DNA of 64,000 nt. Origin: Thermothielavioides terrestris NRRL 8126 (lineage: Eukaryota > Ascomycota > Sordariomycetes > Sordariales > Chaetomiaceae). The stretch covers positions 6,854,001 to 6,918,000 of the forward strand of contig NC_016458.1 of NCBI RefSeq assembly GCF_000226115.1. The letters run 5' to 3'. Shown here one piece after another: positions 1 to 10,945 of the stretch. Position 1 is the stretch's first letter, and every line of letters begins with the position of its first letter. A program made the translations under genes and the position numbers. Below the pieces are notes generated by a model. The model was not told the origin of the DNA. It was given only the letters and a program-made list of their open reading frames with translations, and did not search any database.

Positions 1-448
1 TTGATGCGGTCGATGTCGCCGAAGTCGACGGCGATGCGGAAGAGCGAGGTCGCGACGATGGACGAGTCGAGCATCGAGAGGAAGAGCCCCAGGGCGACGC
101 TGGCGGGTAGGAGCCGGGCGGAGCCGGGACGGGTTAGCAAGCCGCGACTATACTTGGGGGCGGCAGCTGCAGCAGCAGCTGCTGCTTCAGTGACGGAGGG
201 CACCGGGAAGGATGGCGGTGCGCCTACCCTGTTGATACGGCGACGAGGCGGAGGGGCGGTATTACTGGCGATCCCGGGCCCTTGTCTCCCTCGTCGGCGT
301 CAGGATCGACTGGGGCGGTCTTCGGTGCTTCGCCGGCGGTGGACGGCGTCAGGACTGCTTCAGGAGGCAGCTGCTGCTTTTCGGTTTCGGAGCTGTCTTT
401 GCATTCAGAAGGGGCCTCGAGCCCTCTTCCGTTGTCGTGTGATGCCAT
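1..448 (-). CDS. MFS transporter, N-terminal part (cut by window edge)
   Basis: This is the start of a major facilitator superfamily transporter that runs off the left edge. Proposed exons are 448-228 and 99-1, with a 128-nt intron (GTAGGC donor, TGCTAAC branch site, CCAG acceptor). The first ~60 residues are a hydrophilic, acidic, Pro/Glu-rich cytosolic tail. Across the splice the protein reads RLVAVSTG then VALGLFLSMLDSSIV and ATSLFRIA, which is the first membrane helix of drug:H+ antiporter-type fungal MFS proteins. In that family the D in the LSMLDSSIVATSL motif of helix 1 is conserved. The ATG at 446-448 is preferred; an upstream in-frame ATG at 491-493 would add 15 residues. Substrate cannot be inferred. 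The class call is fairly sure and the exact intron moderately so. Confidence 0.75.
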
Positions 449-3400
449 GGCGGCTGTAAGGCTGCAGTTTCGATGCGTACGCGACAGTAACACCAGAGGG
501 GGCGACTGTGCCCCGAAGGGGACAGCAGGTGTGAGCGGTGGTTTATGTCTTACATGAAGACAGACAGCCCCCGCGCTCTCGCGGGTCGTAATGGTTTCTG
601 GCGAGAACTGGTTTCCCCGATCCGGCCCTCGCGGAGACGCGTATGACGTCCAGTGGGCCTTTGTGGTTCCAGAAGATCCAGGCAGCTACGGTGCTGCCAG
701 CGGGAGATTGGTGACGCGGATGGTTGGGGATACGGGGAGAGGGGGAGATGGGCCTCACGCCAACACGCCAACACGGGTCAGCGTTGGTCAGCGTCAGTCG
801 ACGCCGATGACTGGCGTCGATGAGGCTCCTGATTCCCTCGGATCCTGTTCCTGGTCAGAGAGCAACCGAGTGCGACGAAGCGTCATCCCGAGTGCGGGTT
901 TCACTTTCAGGTAGGTAAGTGCGAATGCGAAACGAGTCCCCATCATGGCTCGCCCTTGTTGAGCCTGTCCACAGCCCCAGGCCGATACAGAATAATTTAC
1001 AGCCTTAATCTGTACATCTTTGGTGCCGGCTTCCAGACGACCTCCTGATCGGGAGGTTATGTTGGGCCGTTGGCGACTCCATTAAGAAGACTAAACAGTT
1101 TCATTAGAAGGACTATACACCAGGGACGGTCCGTGCGCCCGCCACAATAGCCTTGCAGCAAGCGTCACCACACGGCCTTACTGATGCGTCGCTACGATGA
1201 TCGCTAGAGGGAACAGCACTTGCAAAGGCGAATACAAAGTGTGCACCTCATAGTTGGAGATGAGTGCAGTAGATTGCCTAGGTTGTTTAGATATCATTGC
1301 AAGGTGCTCATTGTACACTCGGAACCTCTTATCGAAAGATAGACTCTTTATCGACGAACTGGCGTCACGTGACCTATCAGTTAGTGAACATGGAATAGGT
1401 CAAATGGGCTGCACCAAAGTAGTAGGCGGTCAAAGTGAGCAACATTCAACTGCAGGATCTTAGTGGTGGGCGTGCAGACCGTCCCAGGTGCTTAGTTCTT
1501 CTAGTGCAATAACACTGTCTACTTAGTTCTTTTATTGAAGCCGGGCCGTTGGCGTCCTTGGCGCTGATTGCTCTCGCCAACAGCCCCAACTCCTGAGCCC
1601 GCACTCGCTTTCGCCAAAATATACCATTTTGAGCCTCTGGCGAAGCCCGCATTCGGATGTGTTCGCTCTGTGATTGGCCTGCTCCTGGGGGTCCTCAGCC
1701 GACACATCTGAATACGGTAGGTAGTTAACCAGTGTACACTATTGGATGAATGGAGTCAGCGTGCAGCCGAACGGCGATCCCGTTTGCAAATTTGTGCAAA
1801 CCAGCTCCGGCCGTAATCCAGGAGAAGCCGAGAGTTGGGTTCTGGTCGTTTCGTTGTGTTCTTACATTGCCCTGCTCAAGTCTGCCAGACGCGCGCGGCC
1901 GCAATTGCCGAACCCAGCAACGCATCACTGTTCTTCTGTTGTGTGTTGAGGGTAGGTGCTGAGGTTCACCGCCCACTGCAGTTGGCCGGGCCCGCCAGGC
2001 TGGTTCCTTGTTGGACAGACTGTCAGACCAACGGCAGGCTGCCGATGTGACACAAATACTGTGCTACCTCGAGTACCCAGGAAAGATGGTAATCACAGAA
2101 CAAAGGCGCCATGCAGGCGGATGGACGAACGGACTTGACTTGTAACGTTATTCGTTGCATCAACCACAGGAGGAAGATATGGCTGCACAGTCATGGTCGG
2201 GTAGCTGTAGCAACGGCCCTGGATTGTGTAAATACAGTGCAGGAGCTCGTGACTCCCCAGCGACAACCACCACGGCGCCAACCGCCAGCCCAGCATGGCC
2301 GGTGCATCTCACTAATCACACAATATCGCGGAGTACACCTCATAGGTAGGTCTTGAAGGTAGGCTGGCTGCCTACCCCTCGGCACTACGCACAGTCAGAG
2401 TAAGACCAGCAGCAATGACCGAGACAACGCTCCCGACCACGTGCTCGCTGGTCGATCACATGTCGTCGACGATGCTCGGCAGGCAATTGACGTTTGCTAG
2501 ACAAGCGGCCCACAGTCTGAGACATGCTCGTCTCGACCGCCGCCCCGGTAACCTATCGGAACCGCTGGCAGCGCGTCAACGTCTATGCTCAACAGTCCGA
2601 GACGGAAAAACGAATTACTTCGTGCTCTCTGCTCGCCCTGTTCTTTCGGAAATCTTCCCCTGGACGTCATCAATAGTTCGGAACCCAACGGCGTAAGCGA
2701 GCCACTTGCTTGTTGGGGATTAAACTTTGTTGGGCCTCGGTGGGAGCTGGCAAGGGGCGCAGACAAGACCACGTGCTGCCGCAACAGGTCACACCCTTCG
2801 GTGACGTAGTTTGCGTTTTGCTCGCGCTTGTTGCATCACCAATATGACTGCTGACGCAGAGAAGCCGTCTGCAGCTGCGTGTGGCCCATGGCCTCCCCCG
2901 GACCCCGCGGTAACCGGCAGAGCTTGGTCGTGGGACTTGTCGAACCGGGTATGTCAGCACCAACTGACAGATGTCGCAGACCACGTCAGAACTAAGCGCA
3001 CCCTCTTGCGTCGATACAGGGAGGCTGCCTCTCTAATTGGTGTCCACAAATCCATGTAGCTCACGGTCCAAGGAAGACGATACCTCTCACCGTGGGAGCT
3101 CGAACAGGCGGTTCCATGTGCTGGCCGCCGTGATCGAACTGCATGAGACGGCGGATTGTCGATCGTCAGTACAGCCCAGCCCTGCTGCAGATAGCGTCGA
3201 GCCAACCGTGAACTACCTTCTTCTACAGGCCAGTGTTTCCGCCGCCTAACTCTGTCCACGTATTAGCCTTGTGATGCGCGCGGCCAAAGCCTGGTCACGC
3301 TCAGCTGTCTTGTCTAGGAATCGGCTGCAGCGGCATGAGTTTGCCTGCGGCTGGTAGTTAGACGGAAGTGCCAGCACTGGGACAGCACCGTCGAAACACG

Positions 3401-6400
3401 CGCGAGAAGCTCATGGCTGTGCCAGATCCCGAGTCCGAGATCCATACGGTATCTGAGATTTATGCGTTGAAGGGAATATGCTGTGGGATCTCATTAGCAT
3501 TTCCGAGTCATGGAAAAGGGGGTCATGTGTGTGAGCCGCATTGCGCACCCGAATCATCATCAATCCCGACCTCATTCACGTGGACTTTGATGAAACCGGA
3601 GCAGCAATAACAAGCCCGCAGCGGAACAATTGTATCGAAGACGAACAGTCACCGGGCCAGGATGATAGCGCTTGTAGGGTGCGCCGCGCGTACATCATTG
3701 GGCTCCTGGCCAGCTGCTGCTCTTCTCAGCTGCGAAGACTCAGTTAGTCGAATAGCCAGTGGTCAGTCCAAAAACACGTGTCCGCTGCAAGAGGGTGTCG
3801 TAGTCCTGCACCAGAAAGCCAACAGCAACCTCGATGAAGCGCTCATTGTCTTCGCATCTGCAAGCGGGAAGCAGGTGGCTAGCGTCGTAGCTGCCTTGCG
3901 CAGAAAGTCAGAGAGGGAAGGGCACTCAAAAGCAAGATCATTGCCGGTTGTTCTTCCCTTTACCGCTGCGATGAAAGACCCAACGACAACCAATCCAATC
4001 CGGCTCCCAAGACCTAAGCTAAAGGACTTTGCCCCCTTCCCCCCTTTTTTTTTCTTGCACAGCAAAGAGATACACGAAGAAGACGTGCTCCTCCCCCGTG
4101 GTTGCTGAAGATTTGCCCTTTCTGCTTCCCATGCATGGGATACGCTTGTTGGTGCTCGATGTCCCCGTTTAGGACCTGATATTGCAACCCTTTGCTGCTA
4201 CGATCACGCGCAACTTGCCTGACCCTGACCCGATCTTGACGCACCGTTGGTGAGTGCAACCTCGGGGGTGGGATGGTTCTGAAGCTTATTTAGCTCTCAA
4301 GGGGCCCGGTCAGGCGCTAAACACGCAGAGAAAAGGTACATTCTTGAAAGTCGAAATACAAACTCGATACCTTTTTCCGAGGTCATGGCGGCGCCAAATT
4401 TCGATCGCGGCCGGTTCAGTTCGACGACATCGGGACAAAATTAATGATGCGGCCGCCGGCGACAGCGGTCCTTCGGAACCAAAGTTTTGTTGTTCTCGTC
4501 ACGACAGCCGGCCACGTTGGACTTTCGGGCCCAGCCCCGGCTTGGCGTGGCCTCGGGCCCGATCTCGTAGCACCGGATGCTACGGTCTACTACTGCCGGC
4601 ACGGCCGTTCCAGATTCATTCCAAACCCCGGCGGCCGGTGGGCGGCGACCGGAGTTGTCCAATACTCCCTACCCGACACCGCGGCGGTGTGACCGCTAGG
4701 CAGATGTCCGGGCGTGCAGCTTGCCAGATCAAGCGAAGCACGCATTTCACCTCGCATCCTTCAACCGGCACATCAGTCGCCTACGCACGGTGAGCTCCAC
4801 AACCAGCCGGCAACGGCCAGAGCAATGCCGGAGTGGGAACTTTGGAAGCCGGCCCCGGTTGCCAAACTCACCCATTTTTGGCGACAGACGAAAAGCAAAC
4901 CAAGTGATCGCTTTTTTGCAGCACTCTGCATCTCGCTGCACACCTATCAACCAACGACGAGCATCCCGAGGAACGATTCGCCTGGTTAGGTGATGTTGGA
5001 AGTCACACTGCTATCAGAGCAGAGTTATCACAGAGATCGGCTGTTATACCCCATTTCATCTGCTGCTTTCTCTTCGCGTCGGCCCGAAAAGGCAGGTGAG
5101 GTGGCTGTCATGTCCCCTCCTGATCCAGTGGTTGGAATGGGATGGATCCCCCGCATCTCTCATTTGGTGGTCAACCCCAAATTCTCCAGAGAGCTGGGGT
5201 GCATGCTCATACCGCAGTCATACCCCGCACTCCAACAACCGGCTTGCAGGGGGGGGGCCTGGCTGGCCCCACAGTAAGGTACTCGGTACCTTGGCTTGCT
5301 GATGTGACGCTGGCCGGACCCCTGGTCAGGTGAGTAACTGCACTACGGAATACCTGGCCAACAACCCGCGCGACGGGCCGCAAATCCAGATTGCCAAGCG
5401 GCTTCGATGCGAAATCCCGAAGCATTCTTCCAGCCAATCGCATCCCGCCGTTTTGGCCGTCGCCTCCGCTTCAGGAAACTTTTTTTTTCTTTCTTTGTTG
5501 AAGCGACTCCCGATCTCCACTGCGGTGCAGCCGACTGGCGCGGGCAACGGCATTGGGTTGATTTCACAACGGCGATGCGAGATGCAAAATTGCAGGAGCA
5601 AAAGCCAAGTGCCCATCGACATGCAGCAGGATTCTTCTCTTCCCCCTTGACCGCGATGGGTTTGGCTGGTTTGTGCCACAGTGTGGGCTGTGGAGAACGA
5701 CCGGGCACTCTCTCGCTCCCAACAAGCGCACCACCGTGCACTCGTTCGAGGCGGGCTTCCAGAAGAGAAGGGCCAGCCGACGATGTAACACACGCCAAGC
5801 TGAACGACGATCTTTTCCTGTCTGCAGCACGTCGCTGGGCTTGAGGTGTGCAGCCAAATCAAGGGGCAGCGCAGATCCAAGCCACAAAAAGGAAAGCCCA
5901 AGCCCCAAGCACAGCTTGGCGCTCTGGCGCATCGGCCCTGATATCCAGCTTGCCATGCATGAATGACCGGCCCACTTGGTTCTTTTGGAGAAGCGACGAG
6001 TCGCATTCCCCATCAGCCAGCACAGGCGGTCTTTCCCGTCTTTCCACGAGCTAGCGCAGTCGAGGCGACCCTACGCCGGTTGATCTCGACTCATACCTGC
6101 ACCGTAGCATCGCAACTCAAAGTCTCTCAGTGATGAATGCCATGTCACCATCACCCCATCAAACAGGAAGAAGTTTGAGCGGAAAGCCGGCTCTAACCTC
6201 CCAGTGCCGGCACATCGTGAAGAGCCTTTGCCGAAGCCTTCCATGAGTATCCGGCTGCTACCTGTAACGGTGCCGGGAGATTTTGGGTATATTCGAAAAG
6301 TCCCAGTCCGCGAAGGCTGGTCAGACAAAGATACATGGTGAACAACAGATTGATACAAGCTCGCCATTATACCAGTTCGTCCTCTCTTTCCGGGGATTCA

Positions 6401-7401
6401 ACCGACCAACGCGCACAATTTTCCTGCCCAATAACAGAGGAAGAGAAGGAGGAAGGGTGGTGATGATGAGAAATCCACCAAGTACTCTGCAAGCCAAGTA
6501 TATACACAAGAAGCGGTAGACTGAGCAGATTCCCCTCCCAATTGCCTTGGCCCCCATTCCCTTGGCCTATCCCAAAAGCCAAAGCCCAGCTTTTCCCATT
6601 TCCCGCGCCCAATTGAGGAAGCAAACGTGCGTATTCCGTACAGACGTGATCATAAGCAGCGGCAACGCTCCCTTGGTATATCCGTCATCCAGTTCATCCA
6701 TCCATCCATCCATTCATTTCATCCACCCAGCCAACCAGCCCACGAACCATGAAGGGGAAAAAAGAAATAAAAAAAGTGAGAAAACGTTTCCTGATCCTCG
6801 TCGCTGAATTCGGGCATGATGAACAACAAGGGGAATATCAAACCCGGTTCTCCCCTAAAACCCTTCCACCACACACACAGCGTTATGGAAATCGTTGTGC
6901 CACCACCATCAACCATCCCAAAAAAAGAAGCATTTGTGGTGTAGTGCAAGGCCGCACACCCCAGCCCAAGAGCCCCCCCCCCCTCCTTCCCTGTACCCCG
7001 CATTTTGCAAGGGGGTGGAAAGCAAAATAAGCGGCACAGCCGAACGCCACAACTGCCACCCACCCCCATCACCGCCCCAATTGTTTTTTCCCTTCCACCC
7101 CCTACCCCCTGCTGTCCAGTTCCCGGGCCGAAAATGCCTGCCGGGACGTCGCAGCAAGGGGTAGGGGCAAAAAATGTGGCGTTCCTGTCCTATCCCGGAC
7201 AGGGGTAACGTGCACCCCCCTTGCATCTCAACGGGAAGGGAGGAGAGACAGAGGGAGAGGGAAGAAGAAGGTAAAACAAAAAATGGGGGGCGGAAATCAA
7301 CGGCCCCAAATGGAAGAAAACAAAGAACGTAGTAGTGGTTGTGTAACAGTCGTTAAAACAAGCCGTAAGGTCGTTTCGCTTCGCTCGTTATTGGATGTAT
7401 G
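449..7401. other. gene-poor intergenic region, ~7 kb
   Basis: I see no supportable gene here. The open frames present (for example around 4254-4793 and 5326-6013) overlap in several frames, lack recognisable motifs and have no credible splice partners. The region holds ATCC tetranucleotide repeats near 6690-6722, one copy of the dispersed motif TATTCCGTAC at 6632-6641, and pyrimidine/C-rich sequence near 6960-7130 next to the 3' end of the Zn2Cys6 gene. I found no tRNA or 5S rRNA by eye. Degraded transposons cannot be excluded without a repeat search. Confidence 0.5.
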
Positions 7402-9890
7402 TTATTGGACGTAGCCGAAGGCCGGGCCGTGCGATTGGTGGGGGTGCTGGGCGTGAGGAAGGGGGTGGTGGCCGGCGGCCATGATGCCGGCGTAGTCGGG
7501 CGCGGTGCTAGCAGCAGCGGCGCCGGCCGGGTGGTAGGCGGCGAACTCGGCGGCGGCGGCGAGGGCCGAGTCGTCGACGGGGCTGCCGAGGCTGACGGCG
7601 GGCGGGCCCCAGTACATGCCGTCCAGGTCGCCGCCCCAGAGGCCGCCCTCGGTCAGCATGCCCATCATGCCGAGGCCGTCGACGGGCTCGAGCCCGATGG
7701 GGCTCATGTGCATGCCGGCGGCGTCGGCGGCGCCGGGCGAGGGCATCAGCATGCCGTCGGCCGCGCCGGCGCCCGTCAGCACCTGGATGGTCGGGCTGGC
7801 GCTGGCGCGCTGCTGCGCGACCAGCTGCCGCGCGGCGTCGTACATGCGCCAGACCACCTCGCGCGACCGGCGCGCGGCCAGCGACCACTCCTCCATGACC
7901 TCGAGCAGGTCGAGCACGGCCTCGATCTGCTTGAGCCACTCGGGCACGCGCGGCGACCCCCACTGCCAGAAGACGGAGACGAGCGGGACCATGGCGGCCT
8001 GGTAGAGGAACCAGACGGCGTTCCAGCCGGACATCTGGTTGCGGGCCCACTCGCGCGCGATGTCCTCGATCGTCTGGGCGGCCAGGTCGCGGCAGGTCTC
8101 GATGGCGGCCAGGTCGGCCTCGCAGGCCTGCGTGTGCGGGTTGAGCCCGGACGAGGCGAGCGAGAGCAGCACGGGCCGGTGCAGCAGCATGCGCAGGTTC
8201 TGGTACCGCCACTTCATGATGCAGCGCGCCATGTAGAGCGGCTCCGCGCACGGGTCCGTCGTGCGCAGCAGCCAGGGCAGCGCCGAGTACCAGGCGACCA
8301 GCTGGGCGTCCAGGTTGCAGCGGTCCTCGGTGCGCAGCAGCGGCGTGATGGCGAGCATGTCCTGGATCTGCGTCGCGATCTTGCAGAACTTGATGTTCTC
8401 GATGAGCGGCAGCGTGCCGGCGTGCTGCGACGAGTCGCGGCCCGGCCCGACGCCGAACTCGGGCGGGCGGATGTTGATGGCCGGGCCCCAGCGGCCGAAG
8501 GACGGGCGGCCCATCGTGGTGGTGGCCCACGTGTCGAGGCAGAACAGGCTCCACCAGGTGCGGCGGCGCGTCTCGGCGACCACGATGTCGTTGCTGCTCT
8601 GCGCCAGGCTCTCGCGGTGCAGGCCGAGCGCGCTGGCCATGCGGATGGCGGCGCCGAGCACCGCGTTGGCCATGTTGGGCCGGTTGATGTAGTGCAGGTA
8701 GTAGCCGCCGATCAGGGCCAGCGCCTGCACCGTTTCGATGTGGCTGCTGCCCAGCGCGTCCATGGGCAGGTGCTCCATGGCGCGGTTGTAGTAGTTGACG
8801 TGGTTGTAGTCGTCCGACTTCATGGCCGCGATGCTGCCCATGGCGAACACCATGTTGAGCAGCGCGAGCCACGGCGCGTCGGTGCGCTGGCCCTCGAGGT
8901 AGTCGGCCCGGAACGTGCTCTCGTCCAGCATGGGCACGAACACGTGGATGCGCTTGAAGTAGGCGTCGATCAGCGTCTGGCCCTTCCACGACCAGGCGAC
9001 CCGCTGCGCCTCCTTCTGGGACGAGGACGAGGACGACGGCGCCGGCGGCTTCTGGCGCGCGGCGGGAAAGTTGTGCGACATCTCGACGCCGCTCAGCGGC
9101 GCCGCCAGCGTGTGGCGCAGGCTCGGCTGCACCTTGAGCATGACCATCAGCGCCGCCTTGATGGACGACGCGCCCAGGTAGGAGGCCTGCCGGTCGACCG
9201 AGAGCGAGAGCGCGTTGATGTCGTCGGCCTCGGCCGGGATGGGATCCCGCCCCCTCCGCTCCTCGTCCCACTCGGTGTCCCGGGACGGCAGCTGCTCCAG
9301 GAGGTTCTCCGACTTGGGCACCATCGTGGGCGAGCCCATGTCTGAGATGGGCGACGTGTTGATCGGGGGCGACGGCAGGCCGCCGCCGCCGCCGACCGAC
9401 GTGTCGAGCACCGGCCGGTCCAGCAGGTTGAGCAGCTCCTGCCGCGACAGGGGCAGCAGCGCCTGCACCTCATGGTTGGGATATAGCCGCTTCAGGATGG
9501 ACCGGCATTCTTCGAGCGACTGTGAGAGCGCCTCGAGCGTCTTGCGCGAGGGGATGACGCGTTGCCGGTGCTTGTCATAGAAACATCGCTTGGGCGCCCT
9601 GCTGGAGAGGCATTGGCCGCATGGTTGTTGCCCGTCGCACCGGCTGTCGGTGGGGAGTCCCGGTCAGACCCTTCCCGCTCGCAGACACACACACTCGCCG
9701 GGCCTCGGACCACTTACATCTTGCGTCTCTTGCACTCGGCGCAGGCATGTGGCGTGGTTATCCTCTTGGCCGTCCCTGTGCCATTGGCCTTCGCGCTATC
9801 TTGCGAGTCCGTTGAGGGTTTGCGTGGAGTGACGCCTTGGAAGGTGTGGAACATGCCGCCCTGGGTGGGAATTGGGATCGATGGGGCCAT
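7402..9890 (-). CDS. Zn2Cys6 (GAL4-type) transcription factor with fungal-specific middle homology domain
   Basis: A nuclear DNA-binding regulator of 804 residues in two exons: 9890-9718 and 9643-7402. The 74-nt intron (GTAAGT donor, CTGAC branch, ACAG acceptor) splits the zinc cluster. After splicing all six cysteines are present at about residues 50, 53, 60, 66, 69 and 78 in CX2CX6CX5CX2CX8C spacing, followed by the basic linker DKHRQRVIPSRKTLEAL. The fungal-specific transcription factor domain (PF04082 type) spans about residues 275-560, including QTLIDAYFKRIHVFVPMLDE and the ETRRRTWWSLFCLDTWAT block. The C-terminal third is Ala/Gly/Pro/Met-rich and probably carries activation function. 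The architecture resembles the GAL4/LAC9-like group and the cellulose regulator CLR-1/ClrA, but I cannot confirm orthology from memory. It stands alone between two long intergenic regions, which suggests a large regulatory region. The open frame without the first exon lacks the DNA-binding domain. Confidence 0.9.
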
Positions 9891-9946
9891 GGTGCGAGAC
9901 CCTCAGGATGTGTGAAAAAGGGGGGTATACGGGTTATCTCTGGAGA

Positions 9947-9969
9947 AGAGAGAGAGAGAGAGAGAGAGA
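9947..9969 (+). repeat. AG dinucleotide microsatellite in the regulator's upstream region
   Basis: About 11 tandem AG units lie 57-79 nt upstream of the Zn2Cys6 start codon. On the coding strand this is a CT tract, a common feature of fungal promoters and 5' UTRs close to transcription starts. Confidence 0.85.
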
Positions 9970-10926
9970 AGGACGCCGGGAGAGCCGGCAGCCGTCCTAG
10001 GAAGCGCTGCAGAGCTCTACACGAGCTTGGCGCTGTTGATCTGGTCGTTGTTGAGGATGACGATAGTGATGTTGTCGTACACGGACGGCAGTCACAGCGG
10101 ACTAGGCATCAAGCTCTGGATGGCAGCCGCCGAGGATAAAGATAGAACAGCGGCAATGACGGAGCGAGGCGAGGACGTGGGGAGCAGATGCAGGACTATA
10201 TATCCATACATTGGCGGGTGCAGCTAGCGAGCGGCCTTGGAGATGGGGCTCCCGCTAGGTGCAGGAGCGAGACGAGGGTGTGGCCGAGATCGTCGGCTGC
10301 CCAGCCCGCCGTGGTGTGGAGAAAGCTTTGCTGCTGCGGGGCGCCGTTAGCTTGTACCGGAGAGCAACACCAAGCGGATGGCCGTGACATACATGGTCGG
10401 GGTAGGGTCCCATTGCCATCGCAATCTACGCCGGCATGGTCGGCCCCATTATAGCTTGCTCGACTAAGGTTGAGATAGATGGAGTGCGCCAGGCACTGGC
10501 CGACGCCTTGGCAAGTCCTGTGTTGTTGGCGTACGCGGCGGTCAATGCCGTGTTCGTCGACTGGCATCCAGCCACGAGCGCTTCCTCTCACGCCCGTGTG
10601 TGTGAGTGACAGGGGACAAGGCTGCAAAGTCAGGCACACGCTGGGCAGGTTCACCAATCAGGCATGACCGAGCCGCCAGGTACCTGAAATCACATATTAA
10701 TATCAGGGCCAGTACAGGTCACGCAGCAACCCGCGATTCCGAAGGGCAGCTTGACGCGGGGAGGAGGGCGGCTCGTTTGGAGAAAGAAAGACGTCGGCCT
10801 AGTCTGGGGAGCATAAGCCAGGGATCTCAGCCAGCCAGTGAGCGGCTCTCGGGGCGGTGGCGTTTCAGCGCCGGGGCCGGGGTGCATGAACGATGGAGGG
10901 GGGGAATTGGGGGAAAAGGAGGGAGA

Positions 10927-10945
10927 GGGGGGGGGGGGGGGGGGG
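10927..10945 (+). repeat. homopolymer of 19 G
   Basis: An uninterrupted G run within a G-rich stretch (about 10892-10950) that also contains GGGGG and GGGG blocks. It could form a G-quadruplex. The exact length may be affected by sequencing error. Confidence 0.8.

Noticed and set aside
5326..6013. Several overlapping frames of 145-226 codons
   Set aside because: Frames of similar length exist on both strands over the same bases, with no conserved motif or splice partners; a chance result of few stop codons.
7399..9345. 648-codon plus-strand frame (and a 587-codon minus frame) over the Zn2Cys6 gene
   Set aside because: They are Arg/Ala/Gly/His-rich shadows of a GC-rich gene. The minus-strand frame with the fungal-specific domain is the real one.
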